A DNA stretch of 64,000 nucleotides from the NCBI GenBank assembly GCA_026874595.1, contig CM049315.1:7066664-7130663 (forward strand), given 5' to 3'. Below the pieces are notes generated by a model. It worked only from the letters and a program-made list of their open reading frames with translations, was not told the DNA's origin and searched no databases. Below, in pieces: positions 12,191-25,560 of this stretch. Source of the stretch: Sipunculus nudus (Eukaryota > Annelida > Sipuncula > Golfingiida > Sipunculidae). Numbering within the stretch: the stretch's first letter is position 1; each line of letters opens with the position of its first letter. The translations under genes were made by a program, and so were the position numbers.

Positions 12191-15100
12191 TTTAATCAAG
12201 ATGCAGGTAATAGTCTGGATATGAGAATGTTGTTAAAGTTATGCATTCTTTAAGGGCTTCCTAAGCCATAATAGCTGGGGTCAGTGCTTTCATCTGCTAT
12301 ATTCCTGAAAGAACTGTCAAGGTAAAAAGATATAATCACAATTAAGCTCCAGTCTTCTTTTAAAACATTTGTATGTTTACATGCATGCATATTTGTATAT
12401 ATAACATGATTCTTCCAGAGACAGATAAAAAGCAAAACTCCCAAGAATATGACCACTTGACCATAGTTGGACATTAAGTTTCATGCTAAGTGAGAGCTTC
12501 ACGCGGATCATGTGACCAAGTGTTGGAACACTCACACTCACTTTACCCCTCACACTCCTCAACATGCACATTAATGGCGAAATACAATATTTACTTCACT
12601 GACATTCTATTGAGGTAGAACTCAACCTCCGTGAATGTTACTGTTGCCTGACTGGTATCAGTCCTTCTGTTGACCAGTGTTGTGGTAAATGATGCTTAAT
12701 TAGACTGACCAATGGCTGGCAGCTGACCATGAGGAGACATGAGAGCTTCCATTAATGGAAGTGCCTCGCACCCCAAGGGCCTCATTTTCCTCTCAAGGTA
12801 TCACTCTGGCCAAGGAGAATGCACTTGACGGATTGATTTTACCATTGTGTGCTTGTGATACCTTTGTTCATTTTAACCAAATTGTGTGCATTGCTGCATG
12901 TAAGTAACCGATTTACATATTTTGGATACATATATGGTCTAATATTTATTACAAAACTAATTAAATACTAAATAAAACATCAATTACTGAAAGTGAAAAG
13001 TATGAACTGCTATGTATACCTTGTGAAAATGGTTATAACCAGTTATAATGGTTTATAGAATTCACTGCCTGGCAAAAGCTATGTACTGTATTAATGGAGC
13101 AATAATGCCTATAAGCTCATATTACACCAAATTTTTCCACGACTTTATGCTAAGAACAGTATATTAGAGCTATTACGGCATCCAAATCATTCCATTAAAT
13201 TATAGTCAGAGATTCTGTCATGGACACTGCTAAGAAAACAGACTTGTTTACTGTGATAATTCAGGAAGTCTATAAACTGAACAGGTCAGAACTGATTTTA
13301 ATCAGGTGAAGCTATTCCAGGACAGCCGTCCCCTGGGGGTGGTTACATCTGAACATAAATACCAAGAACAGAATGAATAAACTATATCACAGCGCATGTA
13401 CACAGTGAATAACTATCCGTTGGGATTGGCTTTATAAAGGCGTTGAGCTACTCCCAGTTTTTTTGTGGCTGAGGTTATGAACTATCAAGACTTGTTTTCT
13501 TCCACATGAAGGAAACTGATAGTCTAATTACCATTTTATGCCCTGGGTCATTAAGCTACCTATAATATATTTTGCATGCTGCTATTAACGTTGAATGGTG
13601 ATTATGCTCTGGGGGCCAATAGCTAAGCCCAAGACTTCTCTGAAAGTGACTTTGTGTGTCCTCCGTTCATCTGTGTGTCACGTCAGCTTGGAACATTAAG
13701 CATTTGAATACTATTTAATACTTAATTGCACAGTTGCTGATTCAAGGGGTTTGGGAGGTCTGGGGGTCAGAATCCTTTCTTAATAAAAATGTGAATTATG
13801 CAGAAAAAAGTTCCCTAAAAAGACAGATACTTCTTTTTAAATATAAAATTTATATATTCATACACTATAATTTTGTTTGAAAATGGTTGGGTATTACAGA
13901 CAACCAAAAGAGAAAAGAATTTTGAAGATGTACCTGACTATCTTTTGACTGCAGTTGTCTGCATACCATATGCCAACTAAACAAAGCTGTATGTACACAG
14001 TAAGTTCCATCAGGTCGATAACTTGTTTTACCAATGTTGGCTATACGGAGTCCTCTTATCATCTCTTACTCCCTTTGGGTGACAATAAATTTCCCACCAG
14101 CTTATAACCAGCCAATATGGTGCTGACCTATGGCACCAGTGGTGACCTTGTTATCACATTATTGGCCAGCTGTGCCAACAGTGAGAACAACCAGCTTTCA
14201 CCTGGTTTGTATTGACCTGTGCACAATGAAGGAATCCACAAAACTAAGTACAACAAAGATCAAGGTTAATTATTTCTTTTATACTAAATAAACAGCAAGT
14301 TCCCCATGCAGCCATAAAAAGTGTACACTTTGTAGATAATATCAATACTAGAACTAGACAACTGTCTCCCACACACTCCATATTTCACATGAAGAGGAAA
14401 TTACAAATATTCTTCAATGTGAGTTGACATTTTCTGCAGTGCTTTCAACTATTTTATTGACACTTGTATCTGATTTTCAAGCATGCAGCTATAATTAGAC
14501 ATATAAATTTACATAATTTCAATTTTTGTTTGTTTGCTTACTCTAGTTGCATTCATTTAATAATAAATATAATTAGAATACATATATATGCAGGATATTT
14601 AATAATGTACAAATAGCTGCATGAGTAAATCATTTTGAAATCAGATCCTATTAAAATGAGTTAAGTTTTTTACTGAAATAAAGTTGTGACAAAACCAATA
14701 TTTTTGTCATATCTGTACTTTTAATATACTGATTGTTAGTGATTGGTAAAACACACTGAAGGATGATAAATATATGTACTGAGAAAATTATAGGCCTCTG
14801 AACATTTAATTACAAGGTGTGAACTAATCAAGAGAACACGATACATCTTTTTCCTGAGCCTGTATGCTATATTAGTTATGAGTAATTTACACTCTACAAG
14901 TCCTAAAATAAGTATTTCACATGAAGCATACATTACAGGAGCTGAAACATTAATGGAAGTAATGATGCAGCACAGCACACTATATGAGACATTGTTAGTT
15001 TTCTGTGCTGATTTAAATGCAGCATTGGTAGCAACAGAAAGCATAGCTGATCATATTTTTGCGCACTGATCTTACTTTTGAGCTAAAGCACAGAGCCATA

Positions 15101-15204
15101 AATTTGGAAAATTTCTTCCAAGTAGTTTTGAGCCCTCAGCTGGCAGTGATTTAAACTATAAGCCCAAATATTATGATGGTGTTATGTATGTTTTTCGAGC
15201 TGGA
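12191..15204. other. Non-coding stretch
   Basis: Unique AT-rich DNA. GC-richer patches at about 12480-12830 and 14060-14230 (rich in CCAGCT/CCAGTGGTGACC-like words) could be regulatory. Overlapping frames on both strands at 14736-15069 show no domain. Confidence 0.35.
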
Positions 15205-15640
15205 TATACTGTGGTTGGCTTCATATTCGCGAGGCTGAAATTTCGCAATTTTTCAATTTTTAATGTTTCGCAAGGGTTTCATTTTCACGATCTCACCAGA
15301 ACCCAAATATTTGGTAAAGCCATACCTATGTGTGTTATAAAATAAGAATAAGTCATGAGTTTGTGATATTTTTTTCTCATATAACGATGGGTCCGAACAC
15401 AAAGCACAGGTAGTTTAGTTCAAATTAAGGGGAACGTTTTCCCTATACCTGCAGTGATGTAACTTATTATAACAATTCTCATTGTTCTAATCTATTCCCA
15501 TACAAATACTGGCTACATTAAATAAGAAGGATGTACTCCATTGTCCAATTATTCCCGAGGGTTTCATTTTCGCGATTATTTCCCATTTGCGAATATCGCG
15601 AAATTAAAACCCTCGCAAACAAAAAGGCAACCACAGTATA
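15205..15640. mobile_element. MITE, 'TACTGTGGTTG' family, copy 1
   Basis: The left end TATACTGTGGTTGGCTT is matched by the inverse of the right end (AAGGCAACCACAGTATA), with similarity continuing ~50 bp inward through TTCGCGAGG..AATTTCGC. Both ends sit in TATA, consistent with a TA target duplication as in Tc1/mariner-type elements. The 436-bp interior is rich in TTTCGCGA words and has no transposase frame. Confidence 0.85.
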
Positions 15641-17332
15641 TTTATCTGTTTTACAAAACAATGGACTGTGTTACAAACATCCTGGTTGGAGAGACTTCAC
15701 TAATGACAATATATTAGAACAGTCTCTGTGTTAATTAAACCCAACACTGGTTATTAACCTAGCAGGCAGCTAGCGCCAGGTGTGTGCCCTTAAGCACTGC
15801 TATCCCATAATCCTCTGCTCCTCAGAAGGGTCTGTCGGCCAGCAGTACACTTTTTCAAAAACACTGTGTGTGGTTTCCATGCATCTGAGTTCCACATAGT
15901 GGGTAAATAAATTCCTGATTCCTTCAAATATGAAGCACTGTCAACATGTATCATGCTTAGCATGCCACAGGCTGACAGCCGCTAATGAGTTTAATGGGAG
16001 ATATTTTAAGAACATGTCTAATGATATTAAACCCAGCTAAAGCCAGCTGCCATGATCTCCAAGTCTCACAGAAACTTTTAAAATAACTATTTGAGAGCTG
16101 CAACTAGCATATAATGATATTTGGCATCTGTAACTTTAAAATTTTTTTTCTGTATTTTAACATTATGATGTCAGTATTCTGAAAGCTCATAATTAACATT
16201 TCCCTGTTACATGAGGCCATGACATAAACATCTGCATGTTTATAAACTGTCTCAGATTTGAATTAACATCAAGACCTAGCTTTGAAAACACAATTAACAG
16301 GCTGATGATAAACTGCTGGCATAAATAAGAAAACTTGTATTTAATCACTGATGAATTTAGCTTAATCATACCAGTGACCTGCTCCCAGTTTGGCCATTAA
16401 TGTCATTAACAGTTTCAAGCCTGTAGGATCATTACCACAAATTTAAAAGGGATCCCTGCACTTGCCTGCAATAAAGGACCACCTGTCTGTATCAAGCATC
16501 AGTTTCATTACCATAAACTTGCAAATTATGGTAGGATCAGCCCTGGGACACTGTGCCTGGGGAAAGTTACCCCAAGTTGGGATCATCCAAGTTAATCAGC
16601 CTTCACAAATCAGGTACAAATGGATAGCAATAAAATAAGGTCAAATAGAGAAAATGAACCATTACAGGGAAACAGTACATGAGCTGATAGATACCAGCTT
16701 TAAATCCCAAATCTAATAAACAGTCCCTGGTATAGAGACTTCTGGCACCTGGGAGTGACCACCCTGGGACTTTATGCAACTCCTGATAAATTTCCCATCA
16801 AGGTCTACCCTTAATGCTGCATTGATGCTGTAACAGCCTGTGGACACTGCTACAGTCATCCTTGTCTCCTGCTGGTCCAGCAATGTCTGCTGCTTCATGG
16901 CATAACCTGTTGCCACTTGGTGCTGTCAGACTTGTAGCTCTGACCATATGTCAAGCTGCACTGTACTCTTACACCAGATCCCTGGTCTGGTTTATTTAAG
17001 CCTAAGTCTATGTACATGAGATATTATGATATGTCTACAGTGTACAGTCATGGATGCATAAAGGTAATTACGGTATGTCTCCCTTTTGTAGTATGTTTAT
17101 GATGCAGTTCATATTATTTCACATATTTCAATATTTCATTTGAATTTTTTTATCAAATTTCAATTCATTCAATCTGCTGGAAATCCAACACTGCAAACTC
17201 ATTTACCAAATACATTGGTGTAAAAATATTTCCATAATCAATGATATATATCATTATTTCAATGAGATTTCCAAAAGTGCATATTATTGGATTAAGATAA
17301 ACAACCTTTATCTGGTTTAGTCTCTCTTATTT
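15641..17332. other. Non-coding stretch
   Basis: Unique DNA. About 15735-15870 (AGCGCCAGGTGTGTGCC and flanks) is the most complex part and is a candidate conserved element; 16380-16570 and 16720-16990 are weaker ones. Confidence 0.35.
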
Positions 17333-17585
17333 ATGTTTTCCCTCTCTTACACTCCTCTCTTACACACACATACACACACAAACATCTCTCTCCTTGTCTC
17401 TCCAATCATCATTCACTCTCTCTCTCTCTCTGATTCTCTCACACTTGTTCTTGTTAATTTCTCTCTCACACTCATTCACAGTCTCTTTCTTACACATGCA
17501 TATTCCTCTCTTTCCTTCTTTCTTTCTCTCTATTTCTCTATCATACACATACTCACCCTACCTCTTTCTTTTTCATTCTTTTTCT
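17333..17585. repeat. Pyrimidine-rich (CT/CA) low-complexity tract
   Basis: About 250 bp of imperfect CTCT, CACA and TTCT runs. The overlapping Ser/Leu-rich and Arg/Glu-rich frames on the two strands are products of this composition. Confidence 0.9.
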
Positions 17586-17776
17586 AACTGGTTCTGTACA
17601 GTTTTCACACTCATAACCACATATACCTTATACTTTCAATTTAACAATTTCTTATTCATTTTTCTTCTGCACAAAACATTACTATTTCTCATATGAAAGT
17701 GTTTGCATAGGACATCCAAGTGCTTAATAGGTCATGCACTCTCCCCACTAATCACCCAGGTTGATTCCTATAGCTT

Positions 17777-18018
17777 GGCTTTAGGAGTGGGTTGTAGTGG
17801 CTTTAGGAGTGGGTTGTAGTGGCTTTAGGAGTGGGTTGTAGTGGCTTTAGGAGTGGGTTGTAGTGGCTTTAGGAGTGGGTTGTAGTGGCTTTAGGACTGG
17901 GTTGTAGTGGCTTTAGGACTGGGTTGTAGTGGCTTTAGGAGTGGGTTGTAGTGGCTTTAGGAGTGGGTTGTAGTGGCTTTAGGAGTGGGTTGTAGTGGCT
18001 TTAGGAGTGGGTTGTAGT
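17777..18018 (+). repeat. 22-bp minisatellite, 11 copies
   Basis: GGCTTTAGGAGTGGGTTGTA plus GT is repeated 11 times without a length change (242 bp). The only variation seen is GGACTGGG in place of GGAGTGGG in two adjacent units near 17890-17925. Such uniformity implies recent expansion and likely length polymorphism. Confidence 0.98.
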
Positions 18019-21000
18019 GGCCAAGGTCAGAGGTTTCTCTGGATTCTTCATTTCCACTATCTCTGGAGACTATTGGATACCACCGTCTGAGCCATGAAGA
18101 GTCCCTTCCATTAGTTTTTATGACTATTTGTATAATCAAGGTAAAATCATCAAAGTTTAAATTAAAGTCACTCAGCCTATTCTCATCATGCAAAAATACA
18201 TACACAACTGACATCTGTGCAATTTCCCATTAATACCTGTGAATTGTGGCTTCAGAAGGTGTAATGTTTAGGGATTACCATTACTTTTTTTTTCTTTTGA
18301 GTAAATTTGTTCAGGTGTATTTAATTCAGTTACATCTGGAAGTGAAACAAGAATGGAAGCTGTGGGATGAGGTGCCACATGTTTTTCATTTAAGTATGGT
18401 AAAAACTTGCAAAACACAGTTTCACATAATCCCATGCAGTTAGATGCTAAGTTACAACCACTGCTCCCTCATTTATATTCTAATAGGATGGTAAAGAAAC
18501 AGTCCATGCTAAGGGCTTAACTCATAATTACGGTATTCATAAATATTCATGAGATCTAGCCCATATAATAAGATAAGCAAATGGGATACATTAAGCAGGT
18601 GGGGAAACATTTAACTGAAGACATATTGTATAGTTTAGGTGACATATGAGAGAGGACACTACCACAACAGGTAGACATTGGAACTATCTTTCAAAACACC
18701 ATCAGTAAAATGAAGACCTGGCCTCATAAGTGATCTGAGTTTTATCATGACCTTCATCTTACTTATCACTGTATCTGTCCATATAGAATACAAATTTTGC
18801 TCATTTCCATTAAACCCCCCTGACTTATGAGCCCTGATGGTTTCTTTATTAGCTATTAATGAAAAGCTAACTAGCTCAGAATAACCATACAGTCGGGTTT
18901 ATGGGCTCCTCTCGTTGTCTGTGAGATAAATTATTTACAAGATCAGGGCTATAAAGTCTGAGGCATGCAGTGCAGATATGGCAAAAATGTGATAAATATA
19001 GCTTCTCTATATTTTTCTGATTTACAACTGGTACTGGTGAGCTCCATTCACCTAGATGCTGCTGGAGTTTTTGTTTATGCACTTACAGGAAGTATCCAAC
19101 AGAAATGCAAACATCAGCAAAAAATGTATTGATATAATGAGCCGTAAAGTTATTGTGATGCCAAGGGTTGATTTCTTTAACCCTTGCTCCAAAGGACCAT
19201 ATATCATAGCATATCTTAATGACAGCAGCTTATCACTTGTAGCTCAGGCCATATAGGCCCTATACATGGTGTCATAATCCCTTTACTTCCCTCCCTTTCC
19301 CCCAAATTTCAGGATAATTTGCAAAAGTAATTAAGCCTCTTCCCCAATAGGGGGAGACTTGCCCCTGTTAATGAATTTGGGTTGAAGGCTTTCCTTGCAG
19401 ACTTCAAGTTTCATAATGATCTGGTTTCATTTACATGCAGGCAGATCATGTTCTGTTCTTTTATCCCCTTGTTTTAAAATTGTGTCCTATTCAGCCCACC
19501 ACCAAACCCCTGAATGAACTCATGCAGTTTTAATACACAGGAAGTGATAGATACATATGTACATATGTACACCAAATGTGATTAACTTCAGAAAGAAATA
19601 AAAGCAAGAAATAATGCATTAATTATTTGCTACAAACTGTAATTACATGTTTGGGTTCAGCAATGAAACTAATTAACTTTCATACACCTGTTAAAGATAC
19701 CACAGCCTACTATTACTTTACTGTAAATACATTACAACATGTGTTGGAAGAGATAAAATATAAAACAAGTGCCGTCATTGAAGTAGGCAGTTTCTGAGCG
19801 AAGAGATATTACAACATTTGCCACATCATTTTTTTTCTACTAAACTACATTACCATCAATCATTTAAAACCAAATAAAATAGATTAGGTCAATGAATCAA
19901 TGAAACTTATAATAAATCCAAATTAGATACACTGGCAATCAGCAATCTTAAAAAGTAAATATTCAGTACTTCTAATCTGCTGGCAATATTTAATTACATC
20001 ACAAGCATTTGGTTGTCTGGTTTTATACAATAGAACCACTGGCTTGATCTGAAGAATTGACATAATTTCTTATCCATATGTGTGCATGTGTAAACAATTC
20101 TTTCCATCCTTTTTAATGCACTCATTTTCCCTAGGTTTTGCTAGTTTATATAAACTGACCCTAAGCAATAATGCTGTGTTACAAATAACATACAAGCTCC
20201 AAAAAAATTAATAAATATATCTTTGAAATTACAACACAAATTATAAAGCTTATCATTTTATATAAAAAATACACACATTTATACCTTTGTGCAGCAGCAA
20301 GCTGGATGGAATCCATATGTGATTTGCATGCCTTTCATCTTCAGTGTGACAGTTCTGTCAATCAGCCATATGCTATATATAAAAGCAAGACATGGAAGCA
20401 ATTCTCTTTTCATACTGCACAATGTGTTCAATTAAGTACTATATAGGCTATATAAAAGTGCTTTGATGCAATTGACTGTGAAAATCATTGAATCAATATA
20501 TCTGACATGTATTAAGGAAACAAACATTTAGGCTCATGTGTCTTTTGCCACCCCTGGATAAGGACCTTGGTCTTGGCCGAAGAATGTGCTCTCTTTGTGA
20601 TAGTTAATGTCTATGAATACAGAATGACTACAATAATTTTAAATCTTGACAGGTATGGTATAATATCAGTTATATCAAATCCTCACTGTGTAAGGTCTGA
20701 TAAACCTCTTATAAAAAGTTTGTCTTCCTTATAAATTAAAGAGAATTTTTTCTCAAAGAAAAAAAGTTTATGGAAATTTGACTTGTAAATTTTAAAATGA
20801 TGCAAAATTGCAAGAAAAAGGTTAATTAAATAATAAAAGGAATAATGGTATATCCATTGAAACAATACATTAATTAACTTGAACTCTAGTCTAATCTGAC
20901 ATTTATTTCCTTTAAACAGAACAGAATATCAAATTTTATTCAAAGGTATGAATATATAGACTGTTTATGTGATTAGGTTGCAAATATGCTATTACTTTAT

Positions 21001-21115
21001 GATTTAGGGCCTGAGACTGATAACTTTCTGAAAAGGTATTCCAGAAAGGCCGGTCTCTGCTTTCAAACTGAAATTATCTTAAATGTAGCCTCACGTTAAT
21101 CATATAACCATGACT
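18019..21115. other. Non-coding stretch
   Basis: AT-rich, with stops in all frames. The palindromic word GTACATATGTAC occurs near 19559. A GC-richer segment lies around 20510-20600. No exon was recognised. Confidence 0.4.
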
Positions 21116-21533
21116 GACTGTAGTTGACTTTATATTTGCAGGGTTCAAATTATGTGATAATTTTCATGTATTGAGCATTTTGTGAGCATTCCATTTTCAC
21201 AATATCACCAACAAAGTATTCTGATTTTTATATGAATTAATAAAATTTAAAAAATATTTTCACAAACCTGTTACAATGTGATGGTGACCCAAGAGAACAC
21301 TGAACAAGGGAAATTATTGTTCTTCATTGGCTGATAATTTTAAATATCTAATAAAATCTTTGATTTCTGGATAACATGCAAGATGCATTATTATTTATAT
21401 TAACAACCTTTGACCTTTTGATTTGCCTTCCATGATGGAGCCTCCTATTCACAAAGGTTTATTTTCTCGATAATAACCCCTTGGTGAATATCACCAGTTT
21501 GACCCCCTCTCAAACAAAGAGAAAACCACAGTA
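21116..21533. mobile_element. MITE, 'TACTGTGGTTG' family, decayed copy 2
   Basis: ACTGTAGTTGACTTTATATTTGCAGGG at the left and the inverse ending ...CAAACAAAGAGAAAACCACAGTA at the right reproduce the ends of the 15205-15640 element. Length (418 versus 436 bp) and interior TCATGTATTGAGCATTTTGTGAG-like words also fit. Most CG pairs of copy 1 are TG or CA here, as expected for an older copy losing CpG. Confidence 0.7.
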
Positions 21534-24497
21534 TCACTCATGTCTTGTAATTAATACAATTAGCTAAGTTTAACTAACTAATTTCTTATGTTCTGCTTAG
21601 AACAATGGATATCAAACTGTCTTACAGAATTTAAACGATGTATCTACATACACAAGTTCTGCAGTTGTGCAGAAACATGTGCTGGCTGAAACTGAGCAGT
21701 TTATGGCCCTGATGCTACAACAGGCAGGAAAGAGACATTGACAACAAGAAACATACAGGCAGTTTTCCACATTACTTGGGCCCTTAGGAAATAGAAAATG
21801 TTCCGCGTTTCAGATTAATCGGCCTTATCGCCGTTCAGCTGAGGTACCATGGGAAGAATCAATGTTCCATGTTCACTGCTTGGCTTACTGGGGATACTTG
21901 TAATATAAATTTAGAACAAAGTACAAAATTCTTCCTTCTTTTGTGGCAGAGCAACTGATTCAATTAACAAGCTCCCTGCCATGAAAGAATATCTCATGTA
22001 TACTTTATATTCAACATAACTCACCCTAATTTATATCTAATAGCTTCCTGCCAACTCACTTAAATTGCCAGACAGAAACTTAAATTCAAAGTTAATAGCA
22101 CTGGCCAACTGCCAGTTCCTGACTGAGCTGAAAGAGATGAATGGTCTCAGTTGATGCCAAAGTCTTGAGCCATACTGGAATGTATCAGTTTTTGAGAGAG
22201 GTTAATTTTACAAGCAAGGCCTCTTGATACTTACCAGCACAGCTGAGGTGCTCAGTACTAAAGGGGCACTTATGAAACTAACCAGCACCTGGCATACAGT
22301 GTGAAATGTACAACTCTAGGGGTGTGTGAAATCTACATCACTACAGGAGAGTGTGAAATCTACAACACTGCCAAGTGTGAGTCAGGTGAAATTGACATCA
22401 AAGTAGGGGGTGGCCTTCCCTAGCTGGGTTGACTGAACACTAATAGCCATTTAGAATTGAATGAGATGTGTGAGAGCCAAGTGTTGTTTCCATAGGAACA
22501 GGCCAATTTAATGGTATGTATCACTGATGTCCATTTCCATGGTGCATTTCATGCAACAGGACAAAGGAAAAGAAATACCTGGTTTCATGTGTTGTCTGAG
22601 GAAGCTATTTAGATATTATCTCTTCAGCTGAAGGAGCTCAAAATATAAGACAGGATACAGAAAAAAATATTCTAAAGGTACGTTGTCCCGTCTAATCTTT
22701 GGTAATTGTAGTAAACTATGAGGATGAAGTAAAGTTAAGTTAGGATAAAAGAAAGGTTTTGGTTATTTGTCAAAGTCTGAAAATGTCTCCAAATGATAGA
22801 GAACTACTGGTGAGGCATATTGGCACAGCTAACAGTGATGTTTATGTTAATGCTCAGCTCTGCCAAGTGATTAAATGTATAGTTCCTTTTTTCCGTACTG
22901 TTTTTTGTCCAAACATAACTCTAACATGAATACCACACTGCAGTAATGTAATTAAAAGGTAATAATTAACAGGTAATAATTAGAATCAGCCATGCATCAT
23001 TTCTTTTACCGAGCAACCCCCACTGCACTAAGCTGGGGTCAGCTACATTAGCGCCAGAAGCATTCCTCCATTAACTGTCCCAGTTTGCTATGATTACGCT
23101 CTGATGAGAGGTACGGGAGTTTCGGATCCTCATTCAGAAAATCGATCAAAATCAATAATCAGGGGTAGCCTGAAGCTCTTGAGGTACGAGGCATAAACAA
23201 CCTTCTTTGTTATCCAGAAGAGTCCTCTATGACTGCAGAGTTAGACATACTGGCGTTCAGCCAGCTCCATTTTTTAACCGGCAGGAATGAGAATTGTATC
23301 ACAAAGTATACCTCAATACAAAGGGAAATACTTCTTGTTTTGTTACTTAACACTAAATTCAGCTAATTGTGATATACTACCCCCTGAGTTTCACAAAATT
23401 TCTTTTTCATAAGTTTAGACAGGTTTGTTAGCCTACATACTTCACAAATTCCATATAAAAGGAATTATTTTTGAAGTAAACTAAGTGAGCTATATGGTGT
23501 TTGATATTAAAAATAATGCAGAAATACAATACTGAAGTCACAAGTCATTTGCTCATGCTGATTCAATCCTTTTTGGATCTTTATGATATATTGCAGGGCT
23601 GTGCTACCGTGACACCAAATATCCGATGATACCCAGCAAGCAAGGTAGCATTAAACCTTGCTTTAAAGATATTTAACTTTTTGGTATAGGTGACAGGTGA
23701 TAACTGGGAATTGCATCTGGCAGGTATAATTTTATTAACTAATATACCCAGGTAACAGATCCAATTAGTATCACCTGTAACCTGTCACCACACTTCAGCA
23801 TTAAAGCTCTAATTGATGCCAGACTCGATCAATCTCATATAAATATTGTCACCACCAACTGCCATATACAGAAATTTATATGTAAAACGCTTTCAGCGGG
23901 GCTATTGTGGCTTGACCCTGAAGATTTGAGGCTCCGACTTTTTACAAACAAGCCAAAGTGTCCTCCAGGCCGAGTCTGAAGAATTACCCAGCCTCCAATA
24001 AGCTGTGTTGCCATAGCGATTTAGATGCTGCAATAATGCTTTCTGGGAGCAGACTGCACTTTACAGTGTTTTCACATTCCAGTCGCTCTTGTGACATTAG
24101 GACAGTGTCCACAGAGCTATAGTTATTTATTCAAAGTAAGCTGTCTTTATGCCTCCAGACTCTACAGGGTATAGTAATTTTTAAAGGCTTAAATAAGGTT
24201 GAACAGAATAAACCTGGATACCTGCTCAAAATACTTATCTCTTCTCTTTTTCTTTTTCTTGATGCCAATAGCCAAATTCATATAAAGATCAATTTCATAA
24301 TTAATCATTTATTAGATAAACCAGTTTCAACCCATAATGAATGTAAAATAATTGTTTAATACTTTTTTTTCAGATTTTCAGAGGATTATTAGTAACAGTA
24401 ATCACAGGAGCCATTAGTTTTGTAACCTGAATCACTTGGCATGTAAACATACACAAAGTGTATATATTTAAATATATATATATATTATATTTACATA
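21534..24497. other. Non-coding stretch with two possible regulatory patches
   Basis: No gene. Two segments, about 22985-23270 and 23880-24150, are complex and GC-richer. The first holds AAATCGATCAAAATCAATAA, a clustered homeodomain/Cut-type word. The second holds CTATTGTGGC (Sox-like) and GTTGCCATAGCGAT (24007-24020), close to an RFX X-box. Motif matches alone do not prove function. Confidence 0.3.
22299..22400 (+). repeat. Short decayed ~25-bp tandem repeat
   Basis: GTGTGAAATSTACA..CACT-like units begin at 22299, 22324 and 22351, with a partial one at 22375. Confidence 0.65.
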
Positions 24498-24499
24498 TA

Positions 24500-24684
24500 C
24501 AGTGAAACCTCGTTGTGTCAAAAGTCGAAGGGACCCTCAGAAAACTTCAACACATCCGAGGTTCAACACAAGCAGGTTTTATTTGGTTATAATTTAACTA
24601 GAGTTGTCCAGAATATTGAGTCTGTAACTTCGACATAAGCGGGGTGTTCGACTTAAACAAGTTCGACACAACGAGGTTTCACTG
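24500..24684. mobile_element. 185-bp MITE with CAGTGAAACCTCGTTGTGTC terminal repeats
   Basis: The left end CAGTGAAACCTCGTTGTGTC and the right end GACACAACGAGGTTTCACTG are perfect 20-bp inverted repeats flanked on both sides by TA, inside a (TA)n tract. Similarity continues inward (TCGAAGGGACC../..CGGGGTGTTCGA). TA target choice and the CAGTGAAACCTC end suit a pogo/Tigger or other Tc1-mariner derivative. No coding capacity. Confidence 0.92.
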
Positions 24685-25139
24685 TATATATATATATATA
24701 TTGAAAGTTCAATCCAGTATCGTTTAATGTCTAATAGATCAAGATAAATATGACCATGAAGTGACATATTTTTATAATTTAAAAATTTTTCACAAGCATG
24801 GAATTTATATAGAGAGCTTCAGATTTGATTATATTTTTCCATTTTCAAAAAGTGAGGAGAGCATGCTAGACATTCAGTTCGAGAAGTGCATTTTCATACC
24901 CCAAGACCACATTGCAACTCCACCAAACGAAAAAAAAAATTGTTACTCAGGACTATCTTTATTGACAGAAGAACCTCTAACAGACCTTGACTAGCACATC
25001 AGCCTCATTGAAATACGTCTACTTCTTCTCAGATGACAGGCACTTTTCAAATAGTTCATGAAATGCCTTCAGGTTGAGTTAAATAAGATTCCCAGACACA
25101 AGAAATCAAAGGAACAACTCTAACAGATCTGTGGCAGGA

Positions 25140-25560
25140 AGTGAGTGATTTTTTAATGATATTTTGAAGCCTCTGTGAAATTGGAGTTTCTGACAAGCCT
25201 GGGCACCCACCTCGGGACCCTCAGGTGGAAGGTTACCCAGTAAATCAGGCAAAACCATACAGATTTATCTGTTTCCCCATCTCTAACATCAAAGCATCTT
25301 CAGCATCTTGTTGGCATTCTTAAGACAGATGATCAAGCAGAAGGGGATGTTGGTAGCTGCTACCAGCATCTCTCAGGAAGACCCAGATGAACTTGCTGAA
25401 GCAGCTCACACCCCCTGTCAATCTGGCAGATCATGGTCTGACCCTCTAGGAGTAGGTTCTCCTCCAGGGGATGGGACTCCTGGAGCATTATGCTGGCAGG
25501 GCTATTAGGGCTGGGAACAGCTCTAGATCAGCCTGAGCAACCCGGGCACTCAACTAATAA
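25140..25560. other. GC-rich island, possible decayed coding copy or conserved element
   Basis: This ~400-bp patch is clearly richer in GC than its flanks. On the plus strand a 66-codon frame opens at 25308. On the minus strand frames without early stops lie next to one another but in different phases, one giving MVLPDLLGNLPPEGPEVG and onward. That pattern could be a broken retrocopy, but I recognise no protein. A conserved enhancer or chance are equally possible. Confidence 0.2.
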
